From contig JAFLZE010000008.1 in the NCBI GenBank assembly GCA_029785685.1, positions 1 through 46,014 on the forward strand: a stretch of DNA of 46,014 bases, in the 5' to 3' direction. A program made the position numbers and the translations under genes. This stretch comes from Nitrososphaerota archaeon. GTDB lineage: Archaea; Thermoproteota; Nitrososphaeria; Nitrososphaerales; UBA183. A model generated the notes under the pieces. The model saw only the letters and a list, made by a program, of their open reading frames with translations. It was not told the DNA's origin and did no database searches. Below, piece by piece: positions 8,360-16,515 of this stretch; position 1 is the stretch's first letter, and every line of letters starts with the position of its first letter.

Positions 8360-8982
8360 GGAACCGGAAGCCAGGGCGGCGGCGGAACGGAGGCAACAAG
8401 AAGCTGCTTCTTGTTTCGCTTGGCGTGCTCGTCGTACTCGTCGCGGCGGGCGTCGGTGCCTACGCGTTCTACGATCATCAACAGCCAGCAAACACCACAG
8501 GAACCATCGGCATTGGTATGGGGGACAAAGCTCCGGACATGCCCATCTACCTGACTAACGGAACGTCCACATCACTGAGTAGTTTTCAGGGGGGTGCCGT
8601 CCTCGTGTGGATGGTGGCCACCTGGTGCCCGGGGTGCCAGGAGACAGCGCCCGTCATCGCATCGCAATACTACTCTCAGCTCCGCTCGGCTGGCGTCACC
8701 CTGCTGACGGTCGAGGACTTCAACGACCTTGGCTACTCGGGCCCGACGATGACCCAATTCGCAAGCCAGTATGCCGGCGGGGCGGGCAGCCACCCCGGGT
8801 GGCTCTTCGCTGATACGTCCCAGAGCGCAACATACACCTACAACCCGCAGGCCGACCTCGATATTTGGTACCTCGTCGGCCCGTCGGGGAAAATCGTGAC
8901 CAGTGGTTTCAATCTCGGGACGACTATCCAGAGTGCGATAACCGCCGCAGATAATCTCCAGACGGTTACGGCGAGCGGGTGA
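8356..8982 (+). CDS. Membrane-anchored thioredoxin-like (TlpA/AhpC-TSA-type) protein
   Basis: About 208 residues from a GTG at 8356 that overlaps the upstream stop. The N-terminus is very basic (RNRKPGRRR), followed by a single membrane anchor (LLLVSLGVLVVLVAAGVGAY), so the rest is outside the cytoplasm. The thioredoxin fold begins at KAPDMPIYLTNG and carries the redox motif WCPGC. This is the family of membrane-anchored thiol-disulfide proteins. In a mercury operon an external dithiol could bind Hg(II) and deliver it to the Cys-Cys membrane proteins, the part MerP plays in bacteria, or keep their cysteines reduced. The fold is well supported; the mercury role is inferred from neighbours. Confidence 0.8.
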   Translation: MRNRKPGRRRNGGNKKLLLVSLGVLVVLVAAGVGAYAFYDHQQPANTTGTIGIGMGDKAPDMPIYLTNGTSTSLSSFQGGAVLVWMVATWCPGCQETAPVIASQYYSQLRSAGVTLLTVEDFNDLGYSGPTMTQFASQYAGGAGSHPGWLFADTSQSATYTYNPQADLDIWYLVGPSGKIVTSGFNLGTTIQSAITAADNLQTVTASG

Positions 8983-8992
8983 GTGATGAAGA

Positions 8993-9631
8993 GTGAATAA
9001 GCCCATGCCCGTCGACACCCCGCGGACAGAGGCTTCTCAAGGGGGACGCAGCGTGCCTCTGCTTCTCAGGACAATGCTCCGCGCATGTGGATTCAAGGTC
9101 CTGATGACTGGGAGCTGGCTGGGCTACTGGCTGCTATACATGGTCTCAGGCGGCATGTTCTTCTACTATTCGTTCGACACTTTCCCGCTCCTGCAGAAGT
9201 ATTAGGTGCCAAACCTACATTCTTCAACTACTTCTCCGGCCCTCTTGGCCTGTACAACTCGGGGATAATCTGGTACCCGAATGGGCACCTGCAGGCCAAC
9301 CTCGTCTACGGGCCGTTCATCTTCTCGCTGGTGCTCGCCACGCTCTTCTCGCTGAACATGGTACTCGTGGTCTTCAGCCTCCGGTTCTCCCGTTTCTCGA
9401 GACGGACAGGGCCGGTCGGACTGCTCGCGCTGGTCCCGGCCCTCTTCAGCGGGGGATGCTGCAGCGTACCCATCGGCCTTGTTGGTCGGTATATTCGCCC
9501 CGGCTGCGGGCCTCTTTACGCTCGTGTACGATTACTCGTACCTGATCAACCTGGCTTTCGTTATTCTGATGGTACTCGTGCTTCTATATGTCGGCAGGAG
9601 GGTGGCCAGGACGAGTAGTGGGCAATCTTGA
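8993..9631 (+). pseudogene. Second Cys-Cys membrane protein, two frameshifts
   Basis: The gene starts in the frame of 8993 (membrane segment YWLLYMVSGGMFFYYSF). It moves to another frame near 9195-9205 (YFSGPLGLYNSGIIWYPNG) and returns to the first near 9480, ending at the stop 9629-9631. The reconstructed protein has four to five helices. Its central motif GGCCSVPIGLLVGIFAP parallels the LCCTPLIP of 7820-8359, and its last helix is LAFVILMVLVLLYV. Two compensating shifts in one gene suggest inactivation, though base-calling errors cannot be excluded from one sequence. It follows the thioredoxin-like gene closely. Confidence 0.65.
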
Positions 9632-10060
9632 GGGAGGCAAGTTGCATGAATGAGGGCTCAGGCCCATTTCGGAAGTTGACCTCGCAGTCGCTCTGCTCCC
9701 CTCGCCGGTCTTGGCGTTCGTGGACTGGTAGCCAGCCAACTCACCAGCCCGATAGGCGTTCTACTTTCAGCCCCCAAGCGTGGGCTACGCATCTTTCCGT
9801 TTCTCCTGTAGAAGTACATGCACTCGGGCCGAAGATTCATCGGTGAACTCTGCCGTCAGTTACTCAGCGCTAACGGTCGCCTCTGTGTGATATGGCTTCG
9901 TCCATGAAGGCCTGAGGAGACACGACTGTCCCTTTCGGCCCTTCGTACGATTCAAGCCAGTCGGAGAGGCACTGCTTCCTGTCGAAAAGGAATTCCCTCC
10001 TTACGCCAGCGAGCTCTACGACACGAAGTTGAGAGCCAGCGGGACAGGGCGGGGGTCGCG
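9632..10060. other. Gap with probable gene debris
   Basis: No intact gene is visible. A frame ending at the TGA 10062-10064 reads FVRFKPVGEALL and then VEKEFPPYASELYDTKLRAS, which looks protein-like but has no clear start or recognisable family. It is probably the tail of a lost gene. The open frame at 9628-9846 looks like chance. Confidence 0.4.
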
Positions 10061-10315
10061 GTGAGCCGCTTCACAGGGGCGGTCGGTCTTCTAGCCGGAG
10101 GGGCACTCCTGGCAACAGGTGCCGGAGGTTTCCTCTTCTTCGCGGTCGCCGGCGTCCCGGCCATTGCCGCTAGAGGAGCGTTCATCGTCTTGGGCGCGGA
10201 AACTAGGAAACGGAGTCTTGAAGACATAGTCAGACCGCTGGCATGTGGGCCTAGAGTTCCTATCTCTCTCGACACACCCTCGAATGGGAAATCGTCGCCT
10301 GGCTCGCAGAACTAA
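10061..10315 (+). CDS. Possible small membrane protein
   Basis: An 84-residue frame from GTG 10061. It has one long Gly/Ala-rich hydrophobic stretch (residues about 5-45, including LLAGGALLATGAGGFLFFAV) followed by a basic, Pro/Ser-rich tail. It might be a small membrane protein, but it lacks a clear ribosome site or family. Its 3' part runs opposite the ArdC remnant. Coding status is uncertain. Confidence 0.25.
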   Translation: MSRFTGAVGLLAGGALLATGAGGFLFFAVAGVPAIAARGAFIVLGAETRKRSLEDIVRPLACGPRVPISLDTPSNGKSSPGSQN

Positions 10316-10804
10316 ATCATTCAAGGACATCGCAACGCTGTGTATAACGCAGATCAAGAAGGGCCAGTCGGGCTTGCCGTAGAGGCGGGCGAGGGTCGCC
10401 GCTACCAGCTGGGCGATGGTCTCTGCTTCGGGCTCCTGGCCGTGGCCCGACTTCGGTTCGAATGACCTGTGTAGGGCGTGAGCTAGTTCGTGAAAGAACA
10501 CGGACCAATCCTCAGTGGCCAGTGCTATGATTTGGCGCTCATAGTCCGTGAGGCCGTAGATGCAGGCCGAAAGGCGGAGGTAGTTCACCTTCATGCCGCA
10601 CCTTTCTGCGACCTCGAGGAGAGGGGGCGGGTCTCTGGGCTTGTACGTTGGTAGCTCGTCGCCTTCGGTGTCCTCGATGCGAAATACGGGGATTGCCCTG
10701 AAGCCTACTAGGACTTCGATCTCTTTTTCGTCGTGTGGGTCTGTGGTGTCGTCGAGGCGTTTCTTGACGAAGACCGGACCGAGAATCCGGAACGCCTTGC
10801 CTCC
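10310..10804 (-). pseudogene. ArdC-like antirestriction / zincin domain fragment
   Basis: The minus-strand frame downstream of a TGA at 10805-10807 reads GKAFRILGPVFVKKRL and then VGFRAIPVFRIEDTEGDELP. It continues to EDWSVFFHELAHALHRSF and EPEAETIAQLVAATLARLYG. This matches the central and zincin parts of ArdC-type proteins: FHELAHA is the HExxH metal site and EAETIA the downstream Glu helix. The ArdC N-terminal ssDNA-binding part is missing and there is no start codon, so this is a 5'-truncated remnant. The exact 3' end is uncertain. ArdC proteins are typical of plasmids and integrative elements, which supports the mobile origin of the region. Confidence 0.65.
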
Positions 10805-11526
10805 TCAAGGACCTTGAACAGTTCGAAGTTGCTCTCGTCCGCCCTGATTTCGAATTCGGACGGCCCCTTCGGCTCGACCCTCTTGAGGTCGTACCCCTTC
10901 CTGGTCAGCGTGGCACCCTTCAGCTCGACCAGGGCGTTCCCGTCCGAGGCGAAAATCGGTATCCTCAGCCGCCTGTAGAACCCGTTGGCGTACGACTTGT
11001 AGGGTCTCTCTCTCCCGTCCACCAGCACCCTGATGTCGTCCTCTGTCTCCTGGCGCACCTCCACGACGACATCGCTCAGTCTGTCCAGTGTGGGATGAAT
11101 CATCGAGATACAGGAGCTGACCTCCCTGAGGTTCCTCCCCTGCGCGATGAAGACCTGGGCGACCGAAGCTATGGCGGCCTTGGTGGGGCCCAGCTCCTCC
11201 ATGACCTTGACCGCGAGCGTCTCCGCGTTCCGCTTCGCGGCAGCCTTCGCCTCGGGGGAGGCGTTGAACTGCTCGACCAAGAGGTCGATCTGCTTCCGCA
11301 GGGGCCCCATCCCCTGCTCTTGCTGCATCGAGAGGGAGTAGGATCCGTGCGCCCTCGCCCCGACGCTCCTCCCGAGCACCCGCGACAGCTCGTCCCTCTC
11401 AAGGGGGGCGGCTCCCACCGGGCTGGAACCCTCCTTGAATCCGGTCCCACAGGTTCCACAGAGGCCGTCCACCAACGGAGACCCGCACTCCTCGCAGAGC
11501 TCGAGGGGTTCGTCTCCCTGTGGCAT
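10708..11526 (-). CDS. Zinc-ribbon protein of unknown function, C-terminus possibly altered
   Basis: About 272 residues from ATG 11526; an in-frame GTG/ATG upstream to 11577 is less likely. The N-terminus has a zinc ribbon (CEECGSPLVDGLCGTCG). A long helical region follows (LRKQIDLLVEQFNASPEAKA through LREVSSCISMIH), then a beta-rich part (VLVDGRERPYKSYANGFYRR). The ribbon-plus-helices order faintly recalls TFB-like proteins, but I cannot support that assignment. The last ~45 residues (from about RRSGFSVRSSSRN) overlap the ArdC-like remnant in another frame and look like chance coding. The original C-terminus was probably lost at a deletion junction near 10800. Confidence 0.55.
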   Translation of the reverse strand: MPQGDEPLELCEECGSPLVDGLCGTCGTGFKEGSSPVGAAPLERDELSRVLGRSVGARAHGSYSLSMQQEQGMGPLRKQIDLLVEQFNASPEAKAAAKRNAETLAVKVMEELGPTKAAIASVAQVFIAQGRNLREVSSCISMIHPTLDRLSDVVVEVRQETEDDIRVLVDGRERPYKSYANGFYRRLRIPIFASDGNALVELKGATLTRKGYDLKRVEPKGPSEFEIRADESNFELFKVLEEARRSGFSVRSSSRNASTTPQTHTTKKRSKS

Positions 11527-11648
11527 GAAAGGGGACGGGATGGGGCCTTTTAAGGCGGAAAGAGTCTTGCATGACAAATCTCTATAATGCCCGACCGTTT
11601 TCCCGCTGTAGTAAACATTTAAACGTAACGTAATGCTAGCGTAGTTCT

Positions 11649-12005
11649 ATGCCAGACAGACGGTTCAGAACAATTACCGTTTCGGCCCAGCTGTACCAGC
11701 AGGTCCAGGAGAAGGCGAAGAAGGAGAAGAAGCCCCTTGCGGGTTTCGTCAGTGACATCCTCGAGGTCATGCTCTACATAGAGGAAAGGTTCTCCAACTA
11801 CGCGCCGTTTCTGGAGCTGATCTCCCTCGGGGAGGACGAAGTCGTGATACGTGACAACAAGAAGGACAGGATCGTGGGCGTGAAGGCGAAGTCGGCTGAC
11901 GGGGGGAAGGTCAAGTTCTACTGCGAGCTCGACGCCTCTGACTACTGCCAGCACACGGCCTTCGCGGCTGCGCTCCCGCAGGTCAGGAACGCCCTAAGGC
12001 GCTAG
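11649..12005 (+). CDS. Small protein with ribbon-helix-helix-like N-terminus
   Basis: 118 residues. The N-terminal ~45 residues (FRTITVSAQLYQQVQEKAKK, then KKPLAGFVSDILEVML) have the beta-strand plus two-helix pattern of ribbon-helix-helix DNA-binding proteins. The C-terminal part (EDEVVIRDNKKDRIVGVKAK, then FYCELDASDYCQHTAFAAAL) contains two Cys and a His and may bind metal. A TATA box (CATTTAAAC, about 11616-11624) lies about 26 bases before the ATG, so the transcript is probably leaderless. It may regulate the element, but no target is visible. Confidence 0.7.
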   Translation: MPDRRFRTITVSAQLYQQVQEKAKKEKKPLAGFVSDILEVMLYIEERFSNYAPFLELISLGEDEVVIRDNKKDRIVGVKAKSADGGKVKFYCELDASDYCQHTAFAAALPQVRNALRR

Positions 12006-12027
12006 ACCCACATTCAAGGCGGTCTCG

Positions 12028-12276
12028 ATGCTCCCGCCAGACTTCGTCAGGTACTGGGAGGGGAAGGGCCTTCAGAGGCCCTACTGCTTCGAGTGCATCC
12101 GCTTCGCCCATGAGATGTTCACAGCCAGAGGGATTTGCTGGGAGTACGGAGCCTATGTTTCGCTCTATTCCAGCTGCAGGACGTTCGAAAGGAGGGTGGG
12201 CTCGTCCCCGCCCATCGTTGATGAGAACCTGATCAAAGAGAGCCACAGGTTCGGGCTCGCCGAACTAGTAAAGTAG
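12028..12276 (+). CDS. Hypothetical small protein
   Basis: An 82-residue protein 22 bases after the preceding gene and probably co-transcribed. It is rich in aromatics and has four Cys (YCFECIRF, ICWEYG, SSCRTFERR), and lacks a signal or membrane segment. No family recognised. The CxxC near residue 20 could help bind a metal. It ends 190 bases before the convergent fusion gene. Confidence 0.5.
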   Translation: MLPPDFVRYWEGKGLQRPYCFECIRFAHEMFTARGICWEYGAYVSLYSSCRTFERRVGSSPPIVDENLIKESHRFGLAELVK

Positions 12277-12466
12277 AGAGGTCCTGCTCACACTGTCACT
12301 TTCGCCCAGGACTCTCCTCCTCATCCAAGTCTGAAACTGGTCGGACGTTAAGAGTGGTACCGAAGGAAGAAGTCCTGATTGACTTCCGATAACTTCGTCG
12401 AGCGCGTCCACGCCTACTCCAAGTGGCTCCTTGGACTCGAAACTGGCCCAAGAGATTGCGGATCAG

Positions 12467-14170
12467 CTAGGCCTGTAGATGCGCTTTCCAAGCCAGATAT
12501 CTCTCAATGAGTAATCTGGTCGATATGCTCAGTCTCAGGTTCGAGCCTGGCCTCCAGTATCCAATGTATCTCGATTCGTGTGACCTGCGACGCGGCCTTC
12601 CAGTTGCTTCCACCAAGAATACTTTGTGGAGATTCCTGATTTTTCTGCCATCTTCAGGATCGTCGTATGAGAAGAGGAACTTGCATCTCTTTGTTATCAG
12701 TCCGGTCTCTTCTCTCAATTCCCGGATAGCGGCGTCCATCCTGCTTTCGTGTCTTCTTGCTCCTCCACCAGGGAGCAGGAATATGCCCCTCTTCCCCGCG
12801 ACGACGAGGACTCCGTCCGGGGTATCTACCACCGCGGTCCCTCTCCTCCTCACAATACTGCGGGGCTGGAATCGGGGAGTTTGATGAATCCGACTCCCGT
12901 AACCGCCCTGCCCAGGCCTAGAGTATACCTGAGCCCCGTCATGAATCCTAGCGGCCTCCTCGAGTTGCGGAAGGGTGGCAAAGTCCCTCCCCTCAGAAAT
13001 CAGCCTTACGAGCACGTCAACATCCAAAGGGCGGTACCTGACTACTTCGGCACACACATTTACGGTCCTGTTCTTCTGACTGATGAAGGGAAACTGCCTG
13101 AGGCTGTTGTTGTGCTTGTCGCCATGAATTAGCCACGCACCCGAGTCCGACCTGTTCTTGGGATCGTGCCTCAGTTCGAATTTGATTCCTCCGCGTTCCA
13201 TGAATCCTCCTTCCTCACCTAGACCCGACGGGTCATGATTGCCCCGAATGATGACGATTTTGCCGTTCAATTGGTTCATCACGCTTCGGGTCCGTTCCAA
13301 TGCATCCGGACCGGGAACTCTTCCACTCCACACGACATCACCCAAACAAAAGGTGGTGTCTTCACTCGAGACAGTGTTGTTCCAGTTGTTCACCAGAATC
13401 CTGTCCATTTCCGCGGCATCGAGGAAAGGCCTCGCGCAGTGACTGATTATGTTCCCGTGACCGAAGTGTGTGTCGGAAATCAGCCAGGTCTTAGGGCCGC
13501 CGCTTGTGACGTGTGCCCGGGAATCAACCTCGATGTAGTTTCTCTTCCGATATTTGTCCAGGTCCTGCGAGAGGAAATACCTGGACAATGCCTGGCTGCG
13601 GGTCAGAATCTTGTCCATGAGGATGTCATACTCGTAGACTATCTTTCCATTGCCAAGAAGAGGAATTCGCCATGCCTCACTCGGGAGGTAAATTCGACGC
13701 AGTCCCTCAACTTCCGGTCCCAGTCTCGAAGTCTCGGACGGTCCCATCTTGAAAGCCACAGCGGCGTGGAACCAGAAGTTGTCGCTCGATGCCTCGTTAA
13801 ATTGGAGCCTCCCAGGAGCTGACTCTATCTGACTTCGAATTGCGGCATACATCTGAGCCCTGAAGTCCTTCAACTCCGGTGACGGTCTGATCCTGAAAGC
13901 GAGGACGTGCCCGGTCAGAGACTGCTTTAGCTCCCACCCGTCGTATTCGTAGGGCAGGGTTTGGAAGTCCCTGGCGACATCCCGCACCCTCTCCATGATT
14001 TCGAGTTCAGGCACCCTTGGTCGGAAGTTGTAGACCAGCGTCAGGTGCGGAACCTTGTGCACGTGATGAAGATGGAAATTCTCTCCGAGATCTCTGATTG
14101 CACGTTTTAGTTTCTGCTTTTCGAGAATCGGCCGGATTTCGATTAGCTTGTCATATGTCAACAGAAGCAC
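12467..14170 (-). CDS. Three-domain protein: 2H phosphoesterase, metallophosphoesterase, Nudix hydrolase
   Basis: The 567-residue protein joins three nucleotide or phosphate hydrolase domains. Residues 1-190 resemble LigT-type 2H phosphoesterases, with first motif HLTL (His42, Thr44) and a second motif HAAV (His135) in which Ala replaces the usual Thr/Ser. Residues about 225-400 are calcineurin-like: SDTHFGH (Asp233, His235), LGDVV (Asp278), RGNHD (Asn311, His312) and HGDKH (His349, His353). Residues about 440-560 are Nudix, with a perfect box from Gly469 (E475, R483-E484, E487-E488, G490). Cyclic phosphodiesterase, phosphatase and pyrophosphatase in one chain would fit stepwise breakdown of ADP-ribose cyclic phosphate or a similar nucleotide. 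The domains are seen; the pathway is inferred. Confidence 0.85.
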   Translation of the reverse strand: MLLLTYDKLIEIRPILEKQKLKRAIRDLGENFHLHHVHKVPHLTLVYNFRPRVPELEIMERVRDVARDFQTLPYEYDGWELKQSLTGHVLAFRIRPSPELKDFRAQMYAAIRSQIESAPGRLQFNEASSDNFWFHAAVAFKMGPSETSRLGPEVEGLRRIYLPSEAWRIPLLGNGKIVYEYDILMDKILTRSQALSRYFLSQDLDKYRKRNYIEVDSRAHVTSGGPKTWLISDTHFGHGNIISHCARPFLDAAEMDRILVNNWNNTVSSEDTTFCLGDVVWSGRVPGPDALERTRSVMNQLNGKIVIIRGNHDPSGLGEEGGFMERGGIKFELRHDPKNRSDSGAWLIHGDKHNNSLRQFPFISQKNRTVNVCAEVVRYRPLDVDVLVRLISEGRDFATLPQLEEAARIHDGAQVYSRPGQGGYGSRIHQTPRFQPRSIVRRRGTAVVDTPDGVLVVAGKRGIFLLPGGGARRHESRMDAAIRELREETGLITKRCKFLFSYDDPEDGRKIRNLHKVFLVEATGRPRRRSHESRYIGYWRPGSNLRLSISTRLLIERYLAWKAHLQA

Positions 14171-14183
14171 CTGCCATCGTGTC

Positions 14184-16205
14184 TCATGTGAATATCGAGA
14201 CGCTCATCCATAGGTTGTCCTGCGAATCGAACATGTAAAGCGTGTACACTCCGCTCCCGTACTTCTGAGTGAAGCCAGACAGCGAAAAGGTCACTGACAG
14301 ATCTCCCCCGGAATATGCCCACGAATTCGCGTAAACTGCTACCCCGCCATCGCCCGTCGTAGGAGAGCAGATGTAACCGGCTGGGCATGGCGCGAACACA
14401 GCTCCTATTGATGTGCCCGGGTCATAGGCGAATGTTGCATCCAGTTGGGATATGGTCATTGGCTGGGGAGTCGGGTCGTATGAGACTGCGATTTCGTTGA
14501 GGTCCAGAGTTCTGGAAAGCGTGCCTGTAAGCGTGACAACGCCGTTCGAATAGATGGGTGTCTGTAACTCCACGTAGGAGTTTTCGAAATCTTCCGTGAA
14601 ATAGAGGGCCGACGTGCTCGGATTCCACGCTATACCTATTGACACTTTGTTGTGGAAAGGATTGAGGATGTTGTCACGGTGCCCGTTGTTGCAGCAGGCT
14701 GCATCGTTGTACATCATGCTGTAGTCGGAGTTCGCTATCCCATCCTCCACCGTCTGGAGTGTGCATGCAACCGGGGTCACCAAACTGGAGTCTGGCGGGG
14801 AATCCGTGCAGTAGTCGAGGCCGGCGTTTTCAGCGACGTACCCTGTCCCGCCGAGGAGGGTATAACGCATGTAGGGCTTGTATCCCTGCACGTCCCAGTG
14901 GCTGAAGTACCCGAAGTATGCCATGGAATCCGAGTGCTGCTGCCCTGATGGGATGGAGCTCAGCGTCAGGTTCTGCAGCCCGTTCTGATTCCTATCTCTA
15001 TTGATGAGATTCAGGGCGTACTGGGCTAGCTCGGCGTATTCAGACGGATATGATACGTTCGCCTTTCCTTCTGTGAAGTTCGGGTCCGCTATGTTCTCCT
15101 GAAACCCCGGAGTCGTACTGGTTGTCAGTTGTGCGGCCGATACGGAAGTTGTGGGGGTCGCTGACGTGGCCGTAAGCGATGTTTGAGTAGAAGATGTCGG
15201 GGTGGCGCTTGTTGTAGGCATGGCAGTGCCGGTAGTCGTAACGCTTGACGCGGTAGAACTCTCAGGCCAGAAGCCGTCCAAGTAAGAGGCTTGGGTGGAA
15301 AAGAATCCCGATGGCGAACCGGATGAGGTCAGAGCCGCTATTTGTGGCGGATTTGCATACCACACTCCAATCAGGAGCAGAATGAGAATGATAGCGAATG
15401 CCTTCGAGCGCAACCCCCTTCTTCCGAGGCCGGCGATTCCATAGGCTATGGCAAGAAGAACGGTTGAGTCAATCAGAGAAAGAAGGATGATGTCGCGCGG
15501 ACCCAAGGAGGGAGAGGAGTAGCCTATCGTCCATGCTAGAATGAAGAACAAGAGAGGGAACAGGTAGGGCCAGACGTGCCGATGGCGTCGTCTGTAACTG
15601 TGAAATGACGGTCCTGGTGACGGACTTCGGGCGACCGGAGGCGGCTGGGAGAGAGGAGGTTCAATCGGCCGTGATGAACATGTCTGTTCGTGCGCTTCTA
15701 TGTGACCAAAGCAGAATGGACGGCTGCAGTAGGAGCATCTAGCGAAAGTCTCCGAGCCAACCTCAGGCCTCCCGCAGGTCCCGCAACGGGGCCGCCTGTC
15801 GACGGGCCCGGGCGGCAGCCTCTCGATTGGGGGAGAAGTTGATGGCTTCCTGGCTTCGGCTATTTCGCAACTCGAGAGTTCCGAGGCGAAAATGTCAGCA
15901 AATTCCTCTTCAGCGATAGCAATCTTGGAGTCGTCCCAGACGAAGTCACAAACCCAGGACGCCGCTGTTGGGGGCATTGCGATAGGGCGCAATCCAAAAC
16001 GCCTGTATCCAATCTCCCGGACGGCATCGTAGAGCTTTCCCACCTCGGCCGGTGCCCCTTTGACAAGCAGGTGCCGCCCTCGGACGTACCCACCGAAATC
16101 CTTGGTTCCGTGGCCCATGAAATCAACGAATTCGCGGCCCTGTCCCGTGGTCACAAGTATGTGAAGAAGAATCCCGTCTTTCGTATAGACGACCCTTCTG
16201 GGCAA
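14184..16205 (-). CDS. AN1-like zinc finger, membrane and extracellular CAP (SCP) domain protein
   Basis: A 673-residue mosaic. Residues 1-120 are a cytoplasmic part of unknown fold. Residues about 140-180 hold an AN1-type zinc finger (CGTCGRPEVG, then RCSYCSRPFCFGHIEAHEQTC). A basic Pro/Ser linker leads to two or three membrane helices (about 215-290), then a Ser/Thr-rich, probably exported spacer (330-375). Residues about 385-530 are a CAP/SCP domain (LINRDRNQNGLQNLTLS, HSDSMAYFGYFSHWD, AENAG, GHRDNILNPFHNKVSIGIAW). The C-terminal ~130 residues look like a beta-sandwich. CAP domains act outside cells, as peptidases or lipid or wall binders. A cytosolic zinc finger joined to an external CAP domain suggests surface signalling or anchoring; substrate unknown. 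Confidence 0.82.
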   Translation of the reverse strand: MPRRVVYTKDGILLHILVTTGQGREFVDFMGHGTKDFGGYVRGRHLLVKGAPAEVGKLYDAVREIGYRRFGLRPIAMPPTAASWVCDFVWDDSKIAIAEEEFADIFASELSSCEIAEARKPSTSPPIERLPPGPVDRRPRCGTCGRPEVGSETFARCSYCSRPFCFGHIEAHEQTCSSRPIEPPLSQPPPVARSPSPGPSFHSYRRRHRHVWPYLFPLLFFILAWTIGYSSPSLGPRDIILLSLIDSTVLLAIAYGIAGLGRRGLRSKAFAIILILLLIGVWYANPPQIAALTSSGSPSGFFSTQASYLDGFWPESSTASSVTTTGTAMPTTSATPTSSTQTSLTATSATPTTSVSAAQLTTSTTPGFQENIADPNFTEGKANVSYPSEYAELAQYALNLINRDRNQNGLQNLTLSSIPSGQQHSDSMAYFGYFSHWDVQGYKPYMRYTLLGGTGYVAENAGLDYCTDSPPDSSLVTPVACTLQTVEDGIANSDYSMMYNDAACCNNGHRDNILNPFHNKVSIGIAWNPSTSALYFTEDFENSYVELQTPIYSNGVVTLTGTLSRTLDLNEIAVSYDPTPQPMTISQLDATFAYDPGTSIGAVFAPCPAGYICSPTTGDGGVAVYANSWAYSGGDLSVTFSLSGFTQKYGSGVYTLYMFDSQDNLWMSVSIFT

Positions 16206-16214
16206 TCGCCAGCC

Positions 16215-16511
16215 CTACCCTTCCATACAGCACTTACATGAGGCGACCGCGCATTCGTAGACGTACTTGTGGTCACATCGCGGAGTGGCACGGCATTCGC
16301 ACAGTTTGTCGCCGTAACGATTCTTGGGCGGCGGCGGGTGATAGGATGACTGGCTTGCTACGTGAGAGGACGTGGGTATGTTCATCGCTTTCGGGTCGGC
16401 TGGGCAGTTATGGCTCGCAGGTAGACGGTGGTCTCCGCAGAATGATCTAGCGCAATACTGGCATTTGAACGGGAAGAATTCGGCCTTGCCGCAGAATTCG
16501 CAGTTTGACAT
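16215..16511 (-). CDS. AN1-type zinc-finger protein
   Basis: 98 residues. The N-terminus is an AN1-like finger (CEFCGKAEFFPFKCQYCARS, then FCGDHRLPASHNC), close in pattern to the finger in the larger neighbour downstream. A Pro/Ser linker follows, and then a second Cys/His-rich tail (CECRATPRCDHKYVYEC, then CKCC) able to bind further zinc. It lies nine bases upstream of the CAP-domain gene on the same strand and is probably its operon partner. AN1 fingers bind proteins or ubiquitin-like partners in eukaryotes; the archaeal role is unknown. Confidence 0.75.
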   Translation of the reverse strand: MSNCEFCGKAEFFPFKCQYCARSFCGDHRLPASHNCPADPKAMNIPTSSHVASQSSYHPPPPKNRYGDKLCECRATPRCDHKYVYECAVASCKCCMEG

Positions 16512-16515
16512 TTGA

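Noticed and set aside
2903..10804. All frameshifts being sequencing errors
   Set aside because: Not fully excluded. However, the acr3 and ArdC-like genes are also truncated, and broken genes cluster in the mobile region and beside the tRNA-like debris while core genes are intact, which favours real decay.
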